The position numbers were made by a program, and so were the translations under genes. Positions 1-5,693 of a DNA stretch of 5,693 nt are shown piece by piece (positions within the stretch are counted from its first letter, which is position 1; each line of letters begins with the position of its first letter). Under the pieces are notes generated by a model that saw only the letters and a list, made by a program, of their open reading frames with translations, ran no database searches and was not told the DNA's origin. The DNA is from Alphaproteobacteria bacterium (GTDB lineage: Bacteria; Pseudomonadota; Alphaproteobacteria; Rickettsiales; JAFLCR01), in NCBI GenBank assembly GCA_017302755.1, contig JAFLCR010000146.1, forward strand, positions 1 to 5,693. Direction: 5' to 3'.

Positions 1-300
1 GTATCGCTTGCCGTCATGATCCGCGCGCCGAAGAAAAAAGGCTATTTCGTGCCGGAGAACAACCTCGCCAAAAATTACTGGTTTTACGTGGATATGGCGC
101 AGGCCAGGGAATTCACAGGACTGGAGCTGCTTCCCTTCTACGCCGAGGCGATTGGCAAGGCGGCGAAGGACACCTATCCGGAAACCTCGGAACCCAAGGT
201 CGATTTCCTGAACGACCACCTGAAATACGCGATCATCTGGTATTCGCTCGCGGTGATTCTGGTGATTTTCTACGTCGCGTATCAGAGGAAGAAATCATGA
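1..300 (+). CDS. SURF1 family cytochrome c oxidase assembly protein, C-terminal part (5' truncated by window)
   Basis: SURF1/Shy1 proteins are inner-membrane factors that assist heme a insertion and assembly of cytochrome c oxidase. The reading frame is open from base 1, so the ATG at 16 is an internal Met and the gene starts outside the window; 99 codons plus TGA are visible. Seen directly: the GYFVPENNLAKNYWFY block (bases 43-90), matching the SURF1 pattern of a Pro-Glu/Asp-Asn turn followed by N-x-W-[YF]; then the late NDHLKYAIIWYSLA block, equivalent to the family's NNHLQYA-x-TW signature, which opens the second transmembrane helix (about bases 226-282); then a short basic tail, QRKKS, expected on the cytoplasmic side. 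Family members have two helices flanking a periplasmic domain, and only the second is visible. The stop codon overlaps the next start as ATGA. In alphaproteobacteria SURF1 usually ends the cox/cta cluster, so oxidase subunit genes are expected upstream (inference). Confidence 0.9.
   Translation, partial: VSLAVMIRAPKKKGYFVPENNLAKNYWFYVDMAQAREFTGLELLPFYAEAIGKAAKDTYPETSEPKVDFLNDHLKYAIIWYSLAVILVIFYVAYQRKKS
284..291 (+). promoter_or_regulatory. Ribosome binding site for the M32 carboxypeptidase gene
   Basis: AGAGGAAG lies inside the last SURF1 codons, about 5 to 8 bases before the ATG at 297. It supports that start and translation coupled to SURF1 through the ATGA overlap. Confidence 0.6.
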
Positions 301-1781
301 GTGCGTACGCGAAGCTGGAGGAGCGGTTCGGGAAGATCGCGGCGGTCGGGCAGGCGGCGGCGATTCTGCATTGGGACGCGGCGGTGATGCTGCCGGAAGG
401 CGCTTCCGCCGGGCGCGGCGAACAGCTGGCGGCGCTTGAGGGAATTACGCATGACTGGCTTTCCGATGCGCGTGTGGGCGAGTGGCTTGCGGCTGCGGAA
501 GCGGAGAAGCTCGATGCCTGGAAAACGGCGAATGTGCGCGAGATGGGGCGCAAGTATAAGCATGCCACGGCGGTGCCGGGCGCGCTGAAGGAGAAGCTTG
601 TCAAATGCTCGACCGAAGCGGAGATGCGCTGGCGCTCGGCGCGGAAGGAAAATGATTTCGCGGGCTTTGCGCCGCATCTGGAGCAACTGCTCGCGCTGGT
701 GCGCGAGATCGCGCAGATCAAGGCGGAGGCGTTCGGCGTCGGGGCGTATGAGGCGCTGCTGGATGAGTACGATCCCGGCCGGAAGGTGGCGGAGATCGAT
801 GCGGCGTTTGCGCCGCTGGAGAAGGAATTGCCGGGTTTGATCGAGGCGGCATGTGAACGCACGAAGGCGCTGGCCGCGTCGCTGCCGATGGTGAGCATTC
901 CGGTGGAGCGGCAGAAGGCGCTCGGCAAAAGGCTGATGAAGGCCATCGGGTTTGATTTCCAGCATGGGCGACTGGATGAAAGCGCGCATCCGTTCTGTGG
1001 CGGGGTGGCGGACGATATCCGCATCACCACGCGTTACGACGAGGCGGATTTTTCGCGGGCGCTGATGGGCGTGATTCATGAGACGGGCCATGCGATGTAT
1101 GAGCGCGGGCTGCCGGGCGCGTGGTCGCGCCAGCCGGTGGGCGAGGCGAGGGGCATGGCGTTTCATGAAAGCCAGTCGCTGCTCATGGAAATGCAGGTGT
1201 GCCGGAGCCGGGAGTTTTTCAGTTTTCTGGCGCCGCTGTTGGGCGAGGTGTTTTCCGTGCGCGGCAATGCGTGGGAGGCGGAAGCGCTGTATCGCGGCTA
1301 TACGCGGGTGGAGCGGAGTTTCATTCGCGTGGATGCGGATGAGGTGACGTATCCGGCGCATGTGCTGCTGCGTTATAGGCTCGAGCAAAAGATGATTGCG
1401 GGCGATCTGAAGGTGCGCGATCTGCCGGGGGCGTGGGCGGAGGGCATGAAATCGCTGCTCGGTATTGTGCCGCCGGATGATGCGAAAGGCTGCCTGCAGG
1501 ATATTCACTGGCCGGGCGGGGCGTTCGGGTATTTCCCGACCTATACGCTGGGCGCGATGATCGCGGCGCAGCTTTATGCGGCGGCAAAAAAAGCGCAGCC
1601 GGAGATTCCCGGCGAGATCGCGAAAGGGAATTTCGCGCCGCTGCTGACATGGCTGCGGGAGAAGGTGCATGGCAAGGCGTCGCTGCTCGGGCAGGGCGAA
1701 TTGTTGAAAGAGGCGACGGGGCAGGCGCTTGATGCGGGCGTGTATCTGGCGCATTTGCGGAAGAGGTATGTGGAGTCATGA
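297..1781 (+). CDS. M32 family metallocarboxypeptidase (carboxypeptidase Taq type)
   Basis: This is a complete 494-residue protein, close to the usual length of about 500 for the family. M32 enzymes are cytoplasmic zinc (or cobalt) carboxypeptidases that remove C-terminal residues from peptides with broad specificity. The expected motifs all appear in order: HPF at 231-233; DIRIT (the DxRxT motif) at 240-244; the zinc site HETGH at 261-265, with His261 and His265 as ligands and Glu262 as general base; HESQS at 290-294, with Glu291 as third ligand; the I-R-x-x-A-D-E-x-x-Y-x-x-H block at 343-355; and GYFPTYTLG at 411-419. No catalytic residue is missing. There is no signal peptide or membrane segment, and the sequence is mostly helical and charged, as expected. 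The ATG at 297 is preferred because it overlaps the SURF1 stop as ATGA and has AGAGGAAG upstream. The end overlaps thrC in the same way. Alanine is encoded almost entirely by GCG, which gives long open frames on the other strand that are not genes. Confidence 0.95.
   Translation: MSAYAKLEERFGKIAAVGQAAAILHWDAAVMLPEGASAGRGEQLAALEGITHDWLSDARVGEWLAAAEAEKLDAWKTANVREMGRKYKHATAVPGALKEKLVKCSTEAEMRWRSARKENDFAGFAPHLEQLLALVREIAQIKAEAFGVGAYEALLDEYDPGRKVAEIDAAFAPLEKELPGLIEAACERTKALAASLPMVSIPVERQKALGKRLMKAIGFDFQHGRLDESAHPFCGGVADDIRITTRYDEADFSRALMGVIHETGHAMYERGLPGAWSRQPVGEARGMAFHESQSLLMEMQVCRSREFFSFLAPLLGEVFSVRGNAWEAEALYRGYTRVERSFIRVDADEVTYPAHVLLRYRLEQKMIAGDLKVRDLPGAWAEGMKSLLGIVPPDDAKGCLQDIHWPGGAFGYFPTYTLGAMIAAQLYAAAKKAQPEIPGEIAKGNFAPLLTWLREKVHGKASLLGQGELLKEATGQALDAGVYLAHLRKRYVES
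1762..1775 (+). promoter_or_regulatory. Probable ribosome binding region of thrC
   Basis: AGAGG (1762-1766) lies 11 bases before the thrC ATG at 1778, and GGAG (1772-1775) lies only 2 bases before it. Neither has ideal spacing, so re-initiation by ribosomes finishing the overlapping M32 gene probably matters (inference). Confidence 0.35.
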
Positions 1782-3160
1782 AATACATCAGCACGCGCGG
1801 AAGCGCGCCGGTTCTGGATTTCGAAGGGGCGATGTTGGCGGGGCTGGCGGAGGATGGCGGGTTGTATGTTCCCGAATCCTGGCCGACGTTCGAGCCGCAT
1901 GAGATCGCGGCGTTTACGGGGCTTTCCTATCAGGAGTTGGCGTTTCGCGTGATGAAGCCCTTCGTGGGCGAAAGCTTCAGCGAGAAGGAGCTGAAGGAGT
2001 GCATCGAGAAGGCGTATTCGACGTTTCTGCATGCGGCCATCGCGCCGCTGGTGCAGACGCGGCGCAATGAATTCATTCTCGAGCTGTTTCACGGGCCGAC
2101 GCTGGCGTTCAAGGATTTTGCGCTGCAATTGCTTGGACATCTGATGGAGAAGGCGCTCGCGCGGCACAAGAAGCGCGTGGTCGTGCTGGGCGCGACATCG
2201 GGCGATACGGGCTCGGCGGCGATTGCGGGGTTTCGGGGGCGCGCGAATATGCAGATCGTGATTCTGCATCCTGAGGGCCGCGTGTCGGAAGTGCAGCGCC
2301 GGCAGATGACGACGGTTGCCGATGCGAATGTGCATAATCTTGCGGTTGAGGGCTCGTTCGACGATTGCCAGGATATTGTGAAGACGCTCTTCGCGGATGC
2401 GGAGGTGAGGCCGCATCTGGCGGCGGTGAACTCGATCAACTGGGCGCGGATTCTGGCGCAGGTGGTGTATTACTTTTATGCCGCATGCGCACTTGGCGCG
2501 CCCGCGCGGGCGGTACGCTTCGTGGTGCCGACGGGGAATTTCGGGGATATCTATGCGGGCTATGTGGCGAAGCGCTGCGGGCTGCCGATTGAGAAGCTTG
2601 TCATTGCGTCGAATAGGAACGACATCCTGACGCGCTGCCTGGAGACGGGGAGCTATCAGGCGGCGGGCGTGGAGCCAAGCTTAAGCCCCAGCATGGATAT
2701 TCAGATCTCCAGCAATTTCGAGCGGCTGCTTTTTGATTTACACGATCGCGATGGCGCGAAGCTCGCTGAGAAGATGCGCGTGTTCAAGGAAAAAGGCACG
2801 CTCGCGCTTGACACAGGGCAGATGGCGAAGCTGAAAGGCGAATTCGGCGCGGCGCGGATCGACGACGCGGAAACGCTGAAGGCGATCGCCGAAGTGCATG
2901 CTGAGGGCGGCTATGTGCTCGACCCGCATTCGGCAGTCGGCGTGGGGGCGGGGAGAAAAATAGCGCGGGATGCGGCGTGCGTCTCCGTCGTGCTCGCGAC
3001 GGCGCATCCGGCGAAATTCCCCGATGCGGTGGAGAAGGCGGTGGGCTTGCGACCCGGCCTGCCCGCGCATGTGGCGGGCATCATGACCGCGAAGGAGCGG
3101 GTGGAGAAAGCGGAAGCCGATGCAGAAGCCGTGAAGAAAAAGGTTCAAGAGCTTTTATAG
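1778..3160 (+). CDS. thrC: Threonine synthase
   Basis: Threonine synthase is the PLP enzyme for the last step of threonine synthesis, converting O-phospho-L-homoserine and water to L-threonine and phosphate in the cytoplasm. The protein is complete at 460 residues, as is usual for the long proteobacterial/fungal-like form. The N-terminus MKYISTRG, followed by AGLAEDGGLYVPE, is the standard opening and fixes the ATG. Visible motifs: HGPTLAFKDFALQ, with the PLP-binding Lys at residue 112; the ATSGDTGSAA loop at 139-148; the phosphate-binding TGNFGDIYAG loop at 252-261; DPHSAVG at 382-388; and AHPAKFP at 409-415. All the expected active-site segments of a fold-type II PLP enzyme are intact. The start overlaps the M32 stop (ATGA), which makes thrC the third gene of a coupled run. 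The gene ends in TAG at the edge of an AT-rich gap. No threonine/isoleucine leader or attenuator is seen ahead of it, and there is no room for one. Confidence 0.97.
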   Translation: MKYISTRGSAPVLDFEGAMLAGLAEDGGLYVPESWPTFEPHEIAAFTGLSYQELAFRVMKPFVGESFSEKELKECIEKAYSTFLHAAIAPLVQTRRNEFILELFHGPTLAFKDFALQLLGHLMEKALARHKKRVVVLGATSGDTGSAAIAGFRGRANMQIVILHPEGRVSEVQRRQMTTVADANVHNLAVEGSFDDCQDIVKTLFADAEVRPHLAAVNSINWARILAQVVYYFYAACALGAPARAVRFVVPTGNFGDIYAGYVAKRCGLPIEKLVIASNRNDILTRCLETGSYQAAGVEPSLSPSMDIQISSNFERLLFDLHDRDGAKLAEKMRVFKEKGTLALDTGQMAKLKGEFGAARIDDAETLKAIAEVHAEGGYVLDPHSAVGVGAGRKIARDAACVSVVLATAHPAKFPDAVEKAVGLRPGLPAHVAGIMTAKERVEKAEADAEAVKKKVQELL

Positions 3161-3198
3161 TTATATTATACAATAAATTAGCATTACAAAGAAATCGG

Positions 3199-3228
3199 TT
3201 GCAGGGCTGATTCATCAATCTTAATAAT
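3199..3228 (+). promoter_or_regulatory. Candidate sigma-70-type promoter for the M16 peptidase pair
   Basis: TTGCAG (3199-3204) could serve as a -35 element, though only the TTG half matches consensus. AATAAT (3223-3228) matches TATAAT at five of six positions, and the spacer is 18 bases. Transcription would begin near 3235, leaving a leader of about 26 bases before the ATG at 3261. In AT-rich DNA such matches arise by chance, so this remains a proposal. Confidence 0.3.
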
Positions 3229-3242
3229 TGAAGCCTTCAGTT
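3226..3242. repeat. Imperfect inverted repeat at the proposed transcription start
   Basis: AATTGAAG (3226-3233) and CTTCAGTT (3235-3242) are inverted copies around a single central C, with seven of eight positions matching and the eighth able to form a G-U pair in RNA. With a one-base centre it suits a dimeric repressor site better than an RNA hairpin. It overlaps the proposed -10 and start site, where an operator would block transcription. No regulator gene is visible nearby. Confidence 0.3.
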
Positions 3243-3260
3243 AAAAAAAGAAAGACAGGG

Positions 3261-4547
3261 ATGGATCAGAATTGGGAAATGGGCGCGTTGCCCAATGGCG
3301 CGCGCGTGGTGACGTGCACGGTGCCGGGAAGCGGGCGCGTGTTCATCGAAGCATGGCTGGATGTCGGAAGCCGCAACGAGATGGCGGGGGACGAAGGCGC
3401 CGCACATGTGGTCGAGCATACGGTGTTCAAGGGCATCGAGCATGACGGGCGCGCGCTCGGAACGTTCGAGTTGGCCTCGGCCATGGACGATCTCGGCGGG
3501 CGCTTCAACGCCCATACCGGCGTCGAGGCGACGAGCTATGAAGCGGAGGTGCTGGCCAGGCACGCCCCGCAAGCTTTCGCGATCATTGGCGGGTTGATCG
3601 TGAGGCCGCAATTTCCCCATGCCGAGATTCCGAAGGAACTCGATGTGATTCTGCAGGAGATGGTGGCCGGGCTGGACGACCATGACCATCTTTCCTCCGA
3701 GCTTCTGTTTTCCACCGCGTTTCCCGGCACGCCGATGGGCAGGCCGGTCATCGGCACCGATGTCAGCGTGTCCGGCTTCACCAGGGACAGGCTGGCGGCC
3801 TGGCGCGAGGAGCAGTATGTCGCTCACAAGCTGGTGGTGACGGTTGCGGGCGAGATTACCCATGCCGAGGCCATGGAGCATGCCTACCGGCATTTCGGGG
3901 GATTGCGCCAGGGCGTGGGGGTGGCGCCCGTCGCGTCGCATTTCGCGGGCGGAGTGGCATTGCAGCGGGCGAAGATCGAGCAGGCTTACATCTCCCTGGC
4001 GTTCGAAGGCATTCAGGCGGGCATGCCGCAGGAGCCGGTACTGGATCTGATCAGCATCATCCTCGGCGACGGGTTCACGGCGCGGCTGCCGCTGGAGATC
4101 CGCGAGCGGCGCGGATGGGCGTACATGACGGACAGCACGCATCACTGCGGCACGGATAGCGGGCTGCTGAGCCTTTACGCCGAGGTTGACCCCAGGCGCG
4201 CGGGGGACAGCCTGAAGATCATGATCGACCAGATCGCCAATCTCGGGCACACCGTCACCGAGAAAGAGCTGGAAAGGGCCAAAACCATCATGCTCCTGGG
4301 GCTGATGGATGAATATGAGGAGGGCGCCAGCCTGGCGAGCACCGTGGCCACGGGGTTGCTGGCATTGGGCCGCGTTCCCGGTTTCGAGGAGCGCCAGAAA
4401 GCCTACGAAGCCGTGACGATTCTGGATATTCAGCAGGCGGTGGAACGGCTTATGGAGCAGCCTTACGTGATTGCCGGTTATGGCAACGTCCGCGGCCTGG
4501 AGCGGGAGATTGAGCGGATGGGCGGCCCCTCTCTAAGGGCCATGTAA
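3261..4547 (+). CDS. M16 family (M16B-like) zinc peptidase, first of a tandem pair
   Basis: This is a complete inverzincin-type metallopeptidase of 428 residues, typical for single-chain M16B subunits related to mitochondrial processing peptidase. The opening MGALPNGARVVT matches the family's L-x-N-G-x-R-V start. The zinc motif HVVEH is at 49-53 (His49, Glu52, His53), followed by FKG. The third ligand is Glu133 in VILQEM, 80 residues after His53; the partner has 76, and the difference is a four-residue insertion before the GG at 79-80. The C-terminal domain carries the substrate-binding Arg/Tyr pair, Arg281 and Tyr288, in EIRERRGWAY. No signal peptide is seen, so it should be cytoplasmic. The frame also opens at TTG 3228, adding 11 mostly basic residues. 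I prefer the ATG because that TTG lies within the possible -10, has no ribosome site, and family homology begins only after the ATG. The ribosome site at the ATG is itself poor. Its exact substrate is unknown. Confidence 0.92.
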   Translation: MDQNWEMGALPNGARVVTCTVPGSGRVFIEAWLDVGSRNEMAGDEGAAHVVEHTVFKGIEHDGRALGTFELASAMDDLGGRFNAHTGVEATSYEAEVLARHAPQAFAIIGGLIVRPQFPHAEIPKELDVILQEMVAGLDDHDHLSSELLFSTAFPGTPMGRPVIGTDVSVSGFTRDRLAAWREEQYVAHKLVVTVAGEITHAEAMEHAYRHFGGLRQGVGVAPVASHFAGGVALQRAKIEQAYISLAFEGIQAGMPQEPVLDLISIILGDGFTARLPLEIRERRGWAYMTDSTHHCGTDSGLLSLYAEVDPRRAGDSLKIMIDQIANLGHTVTEKELERAKTIMLLGLMDEYEEGASLASTVATGLLALGRVPGFEERQKAYEAVTILDIQQAVERLMEQPYVIAGYGNVRGLEREIERMGGPSLRAM

Positions 4548-4556
4548 GGGCGCCCT
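4547..4556. repeat. 10-bp perfect palindrome just after the first M16 gene
   Basis: AGGGCGCCCT reads the same on both strands and begins at the last base of the TAA stop. As RNA, its right half (GCCCT, 4552-4556) could instead pair with AGGGC at 4536-4540 across an 11-base loop. No T-tract follows, so it is not a standard terminator. It may be a chance GC-rich palindrome. Confidence 0.25.
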
Positions 4557-4596
4557 AACCCTTGCCTGGAGCTTGAAAAAAAGGCATAGGTTAAGC

Positions 4597-5693
4597 ATGG
4601 CTATTCCGGTTAAAATCACGACTCTCGATAACGGCTTGCGCGTTGCCACCAAGACGCTGCCCTGGTTCGAATCCGTCTCCGTCGGCATGTGGGTGCATGC
4701 GGGGGCGCGCGACGAGGAGGAGAGCGAAAACGGGCTCTCGCATTTCCTCGAGCACATGGCGTTCAAGGGCACCGAGCGGCGCACGGCGCTGCAGATCGCC
4801 GAGGAGTTCGATGCCATCGGCGGGCATTCCAACGCCTACACCTCGATGGAGCAGACGGTGTATTACACCAAGGTGCTGAAGACGGATGCGTGGATCGCGG
4901 TCGATATCCTCGCCGACATCCTCCAGCATTCGGCGCACGCCGAGGAGGAGGTCGCGAAAGAGAGGCAGGTGATCGTGCAGGAAATCGCCATGCACCACGA
5001 CACGCCTGATGATCTGGTGTTCGATTATTTTACCATGCTCGCCTACCCCAATCAGGCGCTGGGGCGGTCGATCCTCGGTCCGGAGAAGCTCGTGAGCAGC
5101 TTCACGCGGCAGCAGATCATCGATTATCAGAAGAAGCATTATTCCGCCGATCGCATGGTGCTCGCCGCCGCCGGCAATATTGAGCATGAGGCGCTGGTGG
5201 CGCTGGCCAAAGAACATTTTTCCGGGCTCACCAGAAAACAGGCGCAAACCAAGCCGCCATCCGCATGGGGCGGCGGTGTGAAGCTTTATGATCGCGAGTT
5301 GGAGCAGTTGCACCTGGTGCTGGGCTATGACGGTGTGGCCTATCACGACCCGCGCTATTACACGCTGCAGATGGCCTCCACCATGCTCGGGGGAGGGATG
5401 TCGTCGCGGCTCTTCCAGGAAGTGCGCGAGAAGCGCGGGCTGGCCTACAGCATCTCGACCTTCGTGACGTCTTATGCCGATACCGGGTTTTTCGGCGTGT
5501 ATACCGGCACGGGGGAAAAGGAATCCGCCGAGATGGTGAACGTCATTCGCGGCGAGCTGGCGCGATTCGCCGCTTCTGCGACTGATGAGGAGCTGGCGCG
5601 CACCCGCACCCAGGCGATTTCCAGCCTCAGGATGTCGCGCGAGAGCACGTCGTCGGAGGTGGATACGCTTGGGCGGCACCTGCTGAATTACGG
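4597..5693 (+). CDS. M16 family (M16B-like) zinc peptidase, second of the pair (3' truncated by window)
   Basis: The frame runs from ATG 4597 to the window end without a stop: 365 full codons of an expected 420 or so, so roughly the last 55 residues are missing. It is the more canonical of the two M16 proteins and resembles the beta (catalytic) subunit of mitochondrial processing peptidase and its bacterial relatives such as the Rickettsia peptidase. Visible: TTLDNGLRVAT at the N-terminus; HFLEH at 49-53, followed by MAFKGT; SNAYTSMEQTVYY at 78-90; third zinc ligand Glu129 in VIVQEI, exactly 76 residues after His53, the spacing known in beta-MPP; LGRSILGP near 155-162; and SSRLFQEVREKRGLAYS at 269-285, with Arg277 and Tyr284 as the substrate-binding pair. 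No signal peptide is seen, so a cytoplasmic location is expected. AGG at 4588-4590 is a modest ribosome site 6 bases before the start. The 49-base gap from the first M16 gene suggests one operon and possibly a heterodimer (inference). Confidence 0.93.
   Translation, partial: MAIPVKITTLDNGLRVATKTLPWFESVSVGMWVHAGARDEEESENGLSHFLEHMAFKGTERRTALQIAEEFDAIGGHSNAYTSMEQTVYYTKVLKTDAWIAVDILADILQHSAHAEEEVAKERQVIVQEIAMHHDTPDDLVFDYFTMLAYPNQALGRSILGPEKLVSSFTRQQIIDYQKKHYSADRMVLAAAGNIEHEALVALAKEHFSGLTRKQAQTKPPSAWGGGVKLYDRELEQLHLVLGYDGVAYHDPRYYTLQMASTMLGGGMSSRLFQEVREKRGLAYSISTFVTSYADTGFFGVYTGTGEKESAEMVNVIRGELARFAASATDEELARTRTQAISSLRMSRESTSSEVDTLGRHLLNY

Larger units (their letters stand above)
3161..3260. other. 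AT-rich intergenic region between thrC and the M16 pair
   Basis: This is the only sizeable non-coding gap and is strikingly AT-rich (for example TTATATTATACAATAAATTA at 3161-3180) against GC-rich genes on both sides. It contains a possible promoter and an inverted repeat, listed separately. I see no tRNA, no small ORF with a ribosome site, and no clear Rho-independent terminator for thrC. Confidence 0.7.

Noticed and set aside
282..1754. Very long reverse-strand open frame opposite the M32 gene
   Set aside because: Its product is rich in Arg, His and Pro and has no recognisable domain. It arises from the heavy GCG/CGC codon bias of the real gene, which carries every M32 motif.
3135..3157. 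Possible terminator hairpin at the end of thrC (AAAAG ... CTTTT)
   Set aside because: The stem is only five pairs, four of them A-T, lies within coding sequence, and has no proper T-run after it.
3164..3169. Second -10-like hexamer, TATTAT, just after thrC
   Set aside because: It matches consensus at five of six positions, but no credible -35 lies 16-18 bases upstream and the DNA there is simply AT-rich.
3209..3220. Small hairpin GATT-CATC-AATC in the intergenic gap
   Set aside because: Four pairs, mostly A-T, with no GC-rich stem; expected by chance in AT-rich DNA.
3237..4250. Reverse-strand open frame opposite the first M16 gene
   Set aside because: It has no family signature and lies wholly opposite a clear forward gene, so it is a codon-bias artefact.
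4562..4592. Possible promoter between the two M16 genes (TTGCCT ... TAGGTT)
   Set aside because: Both hexamers are poor and the spacer is about 19 bases; the short gap fits a single transcript better.
4591..5679. Long reverse-strand open frame opposite the second M16 gene
   Set aside because: Its composition is rich in His, Arg and Leu without motifs, and the forward frame is an unambiguous M16 peptidase, so this is an antisense shadow.
1..5693. Mobile element, CRISPR array, tRNA or rRNA, toxin-antitoxin or defence system
   Set aside because: No transposase, integrase, direct repeat array, cloverleaf or small gene pair is visible; all coding space is filled by five recognisable housekeeping families.

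Overview
The window looks like ordinary chromosomal DNA from a GC-rich alphaproteobacterium. The evidence is the gene order (tail of a cytochrome oxidase assembly gene, threonine synthase, then M16 peptidases), which resembles the end of the cox/cta cluster in many alphaproteobacteria, together with protein signatures of that group. I cannot name a genus. All five genes are on the + strand and coding density is very high.

Layout. Bases 1-300 hold the 3' end of a SURF1-family gene (cytochrome oxidase assembly). It overlaps by ATGA a complete M32-family metallocarboxypeptidase gene (297-1781), which in turn overlaps by ATGA a complete threonine synthase gene, thrC (1778-3160). These three are almost certainly one transcript with coupled translation. 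Next comes the only substantial gap, an AT-rich stretch (3161-3260) with a possible promoter and an inverted repeat. It is followed by two M16-family zinc peptidase genes in tandem: a complete one (about 3261-4547) and, after 49 bases, one running off the window (4597-5693).

How the genes work together. SURF1 belongs to respiratory-chain biogenesis, thrC to amino-acid synthesis, and M32 and M16 to cytoplasmic peptide turnover or processing. The link between the first three appears to be co-transcription rather than a shared pathway. The two M16 proteins may form one two-subunit peptidase, as many bacterial and mitochondrial M16B enzymes do. Unusually, both retain the complete zinc-binding motif and the C-terminal Arg/Tyr pair.

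I found no mobile element, CRISPR array, RNA gene, defence system or unknown multi-gene system. The points most worth a second look are the doubly intact M16 pair, the M32 gene sitting between SURF1 and thrC, the control region at 3161-3260, and a change in synonymous codon use across that region.
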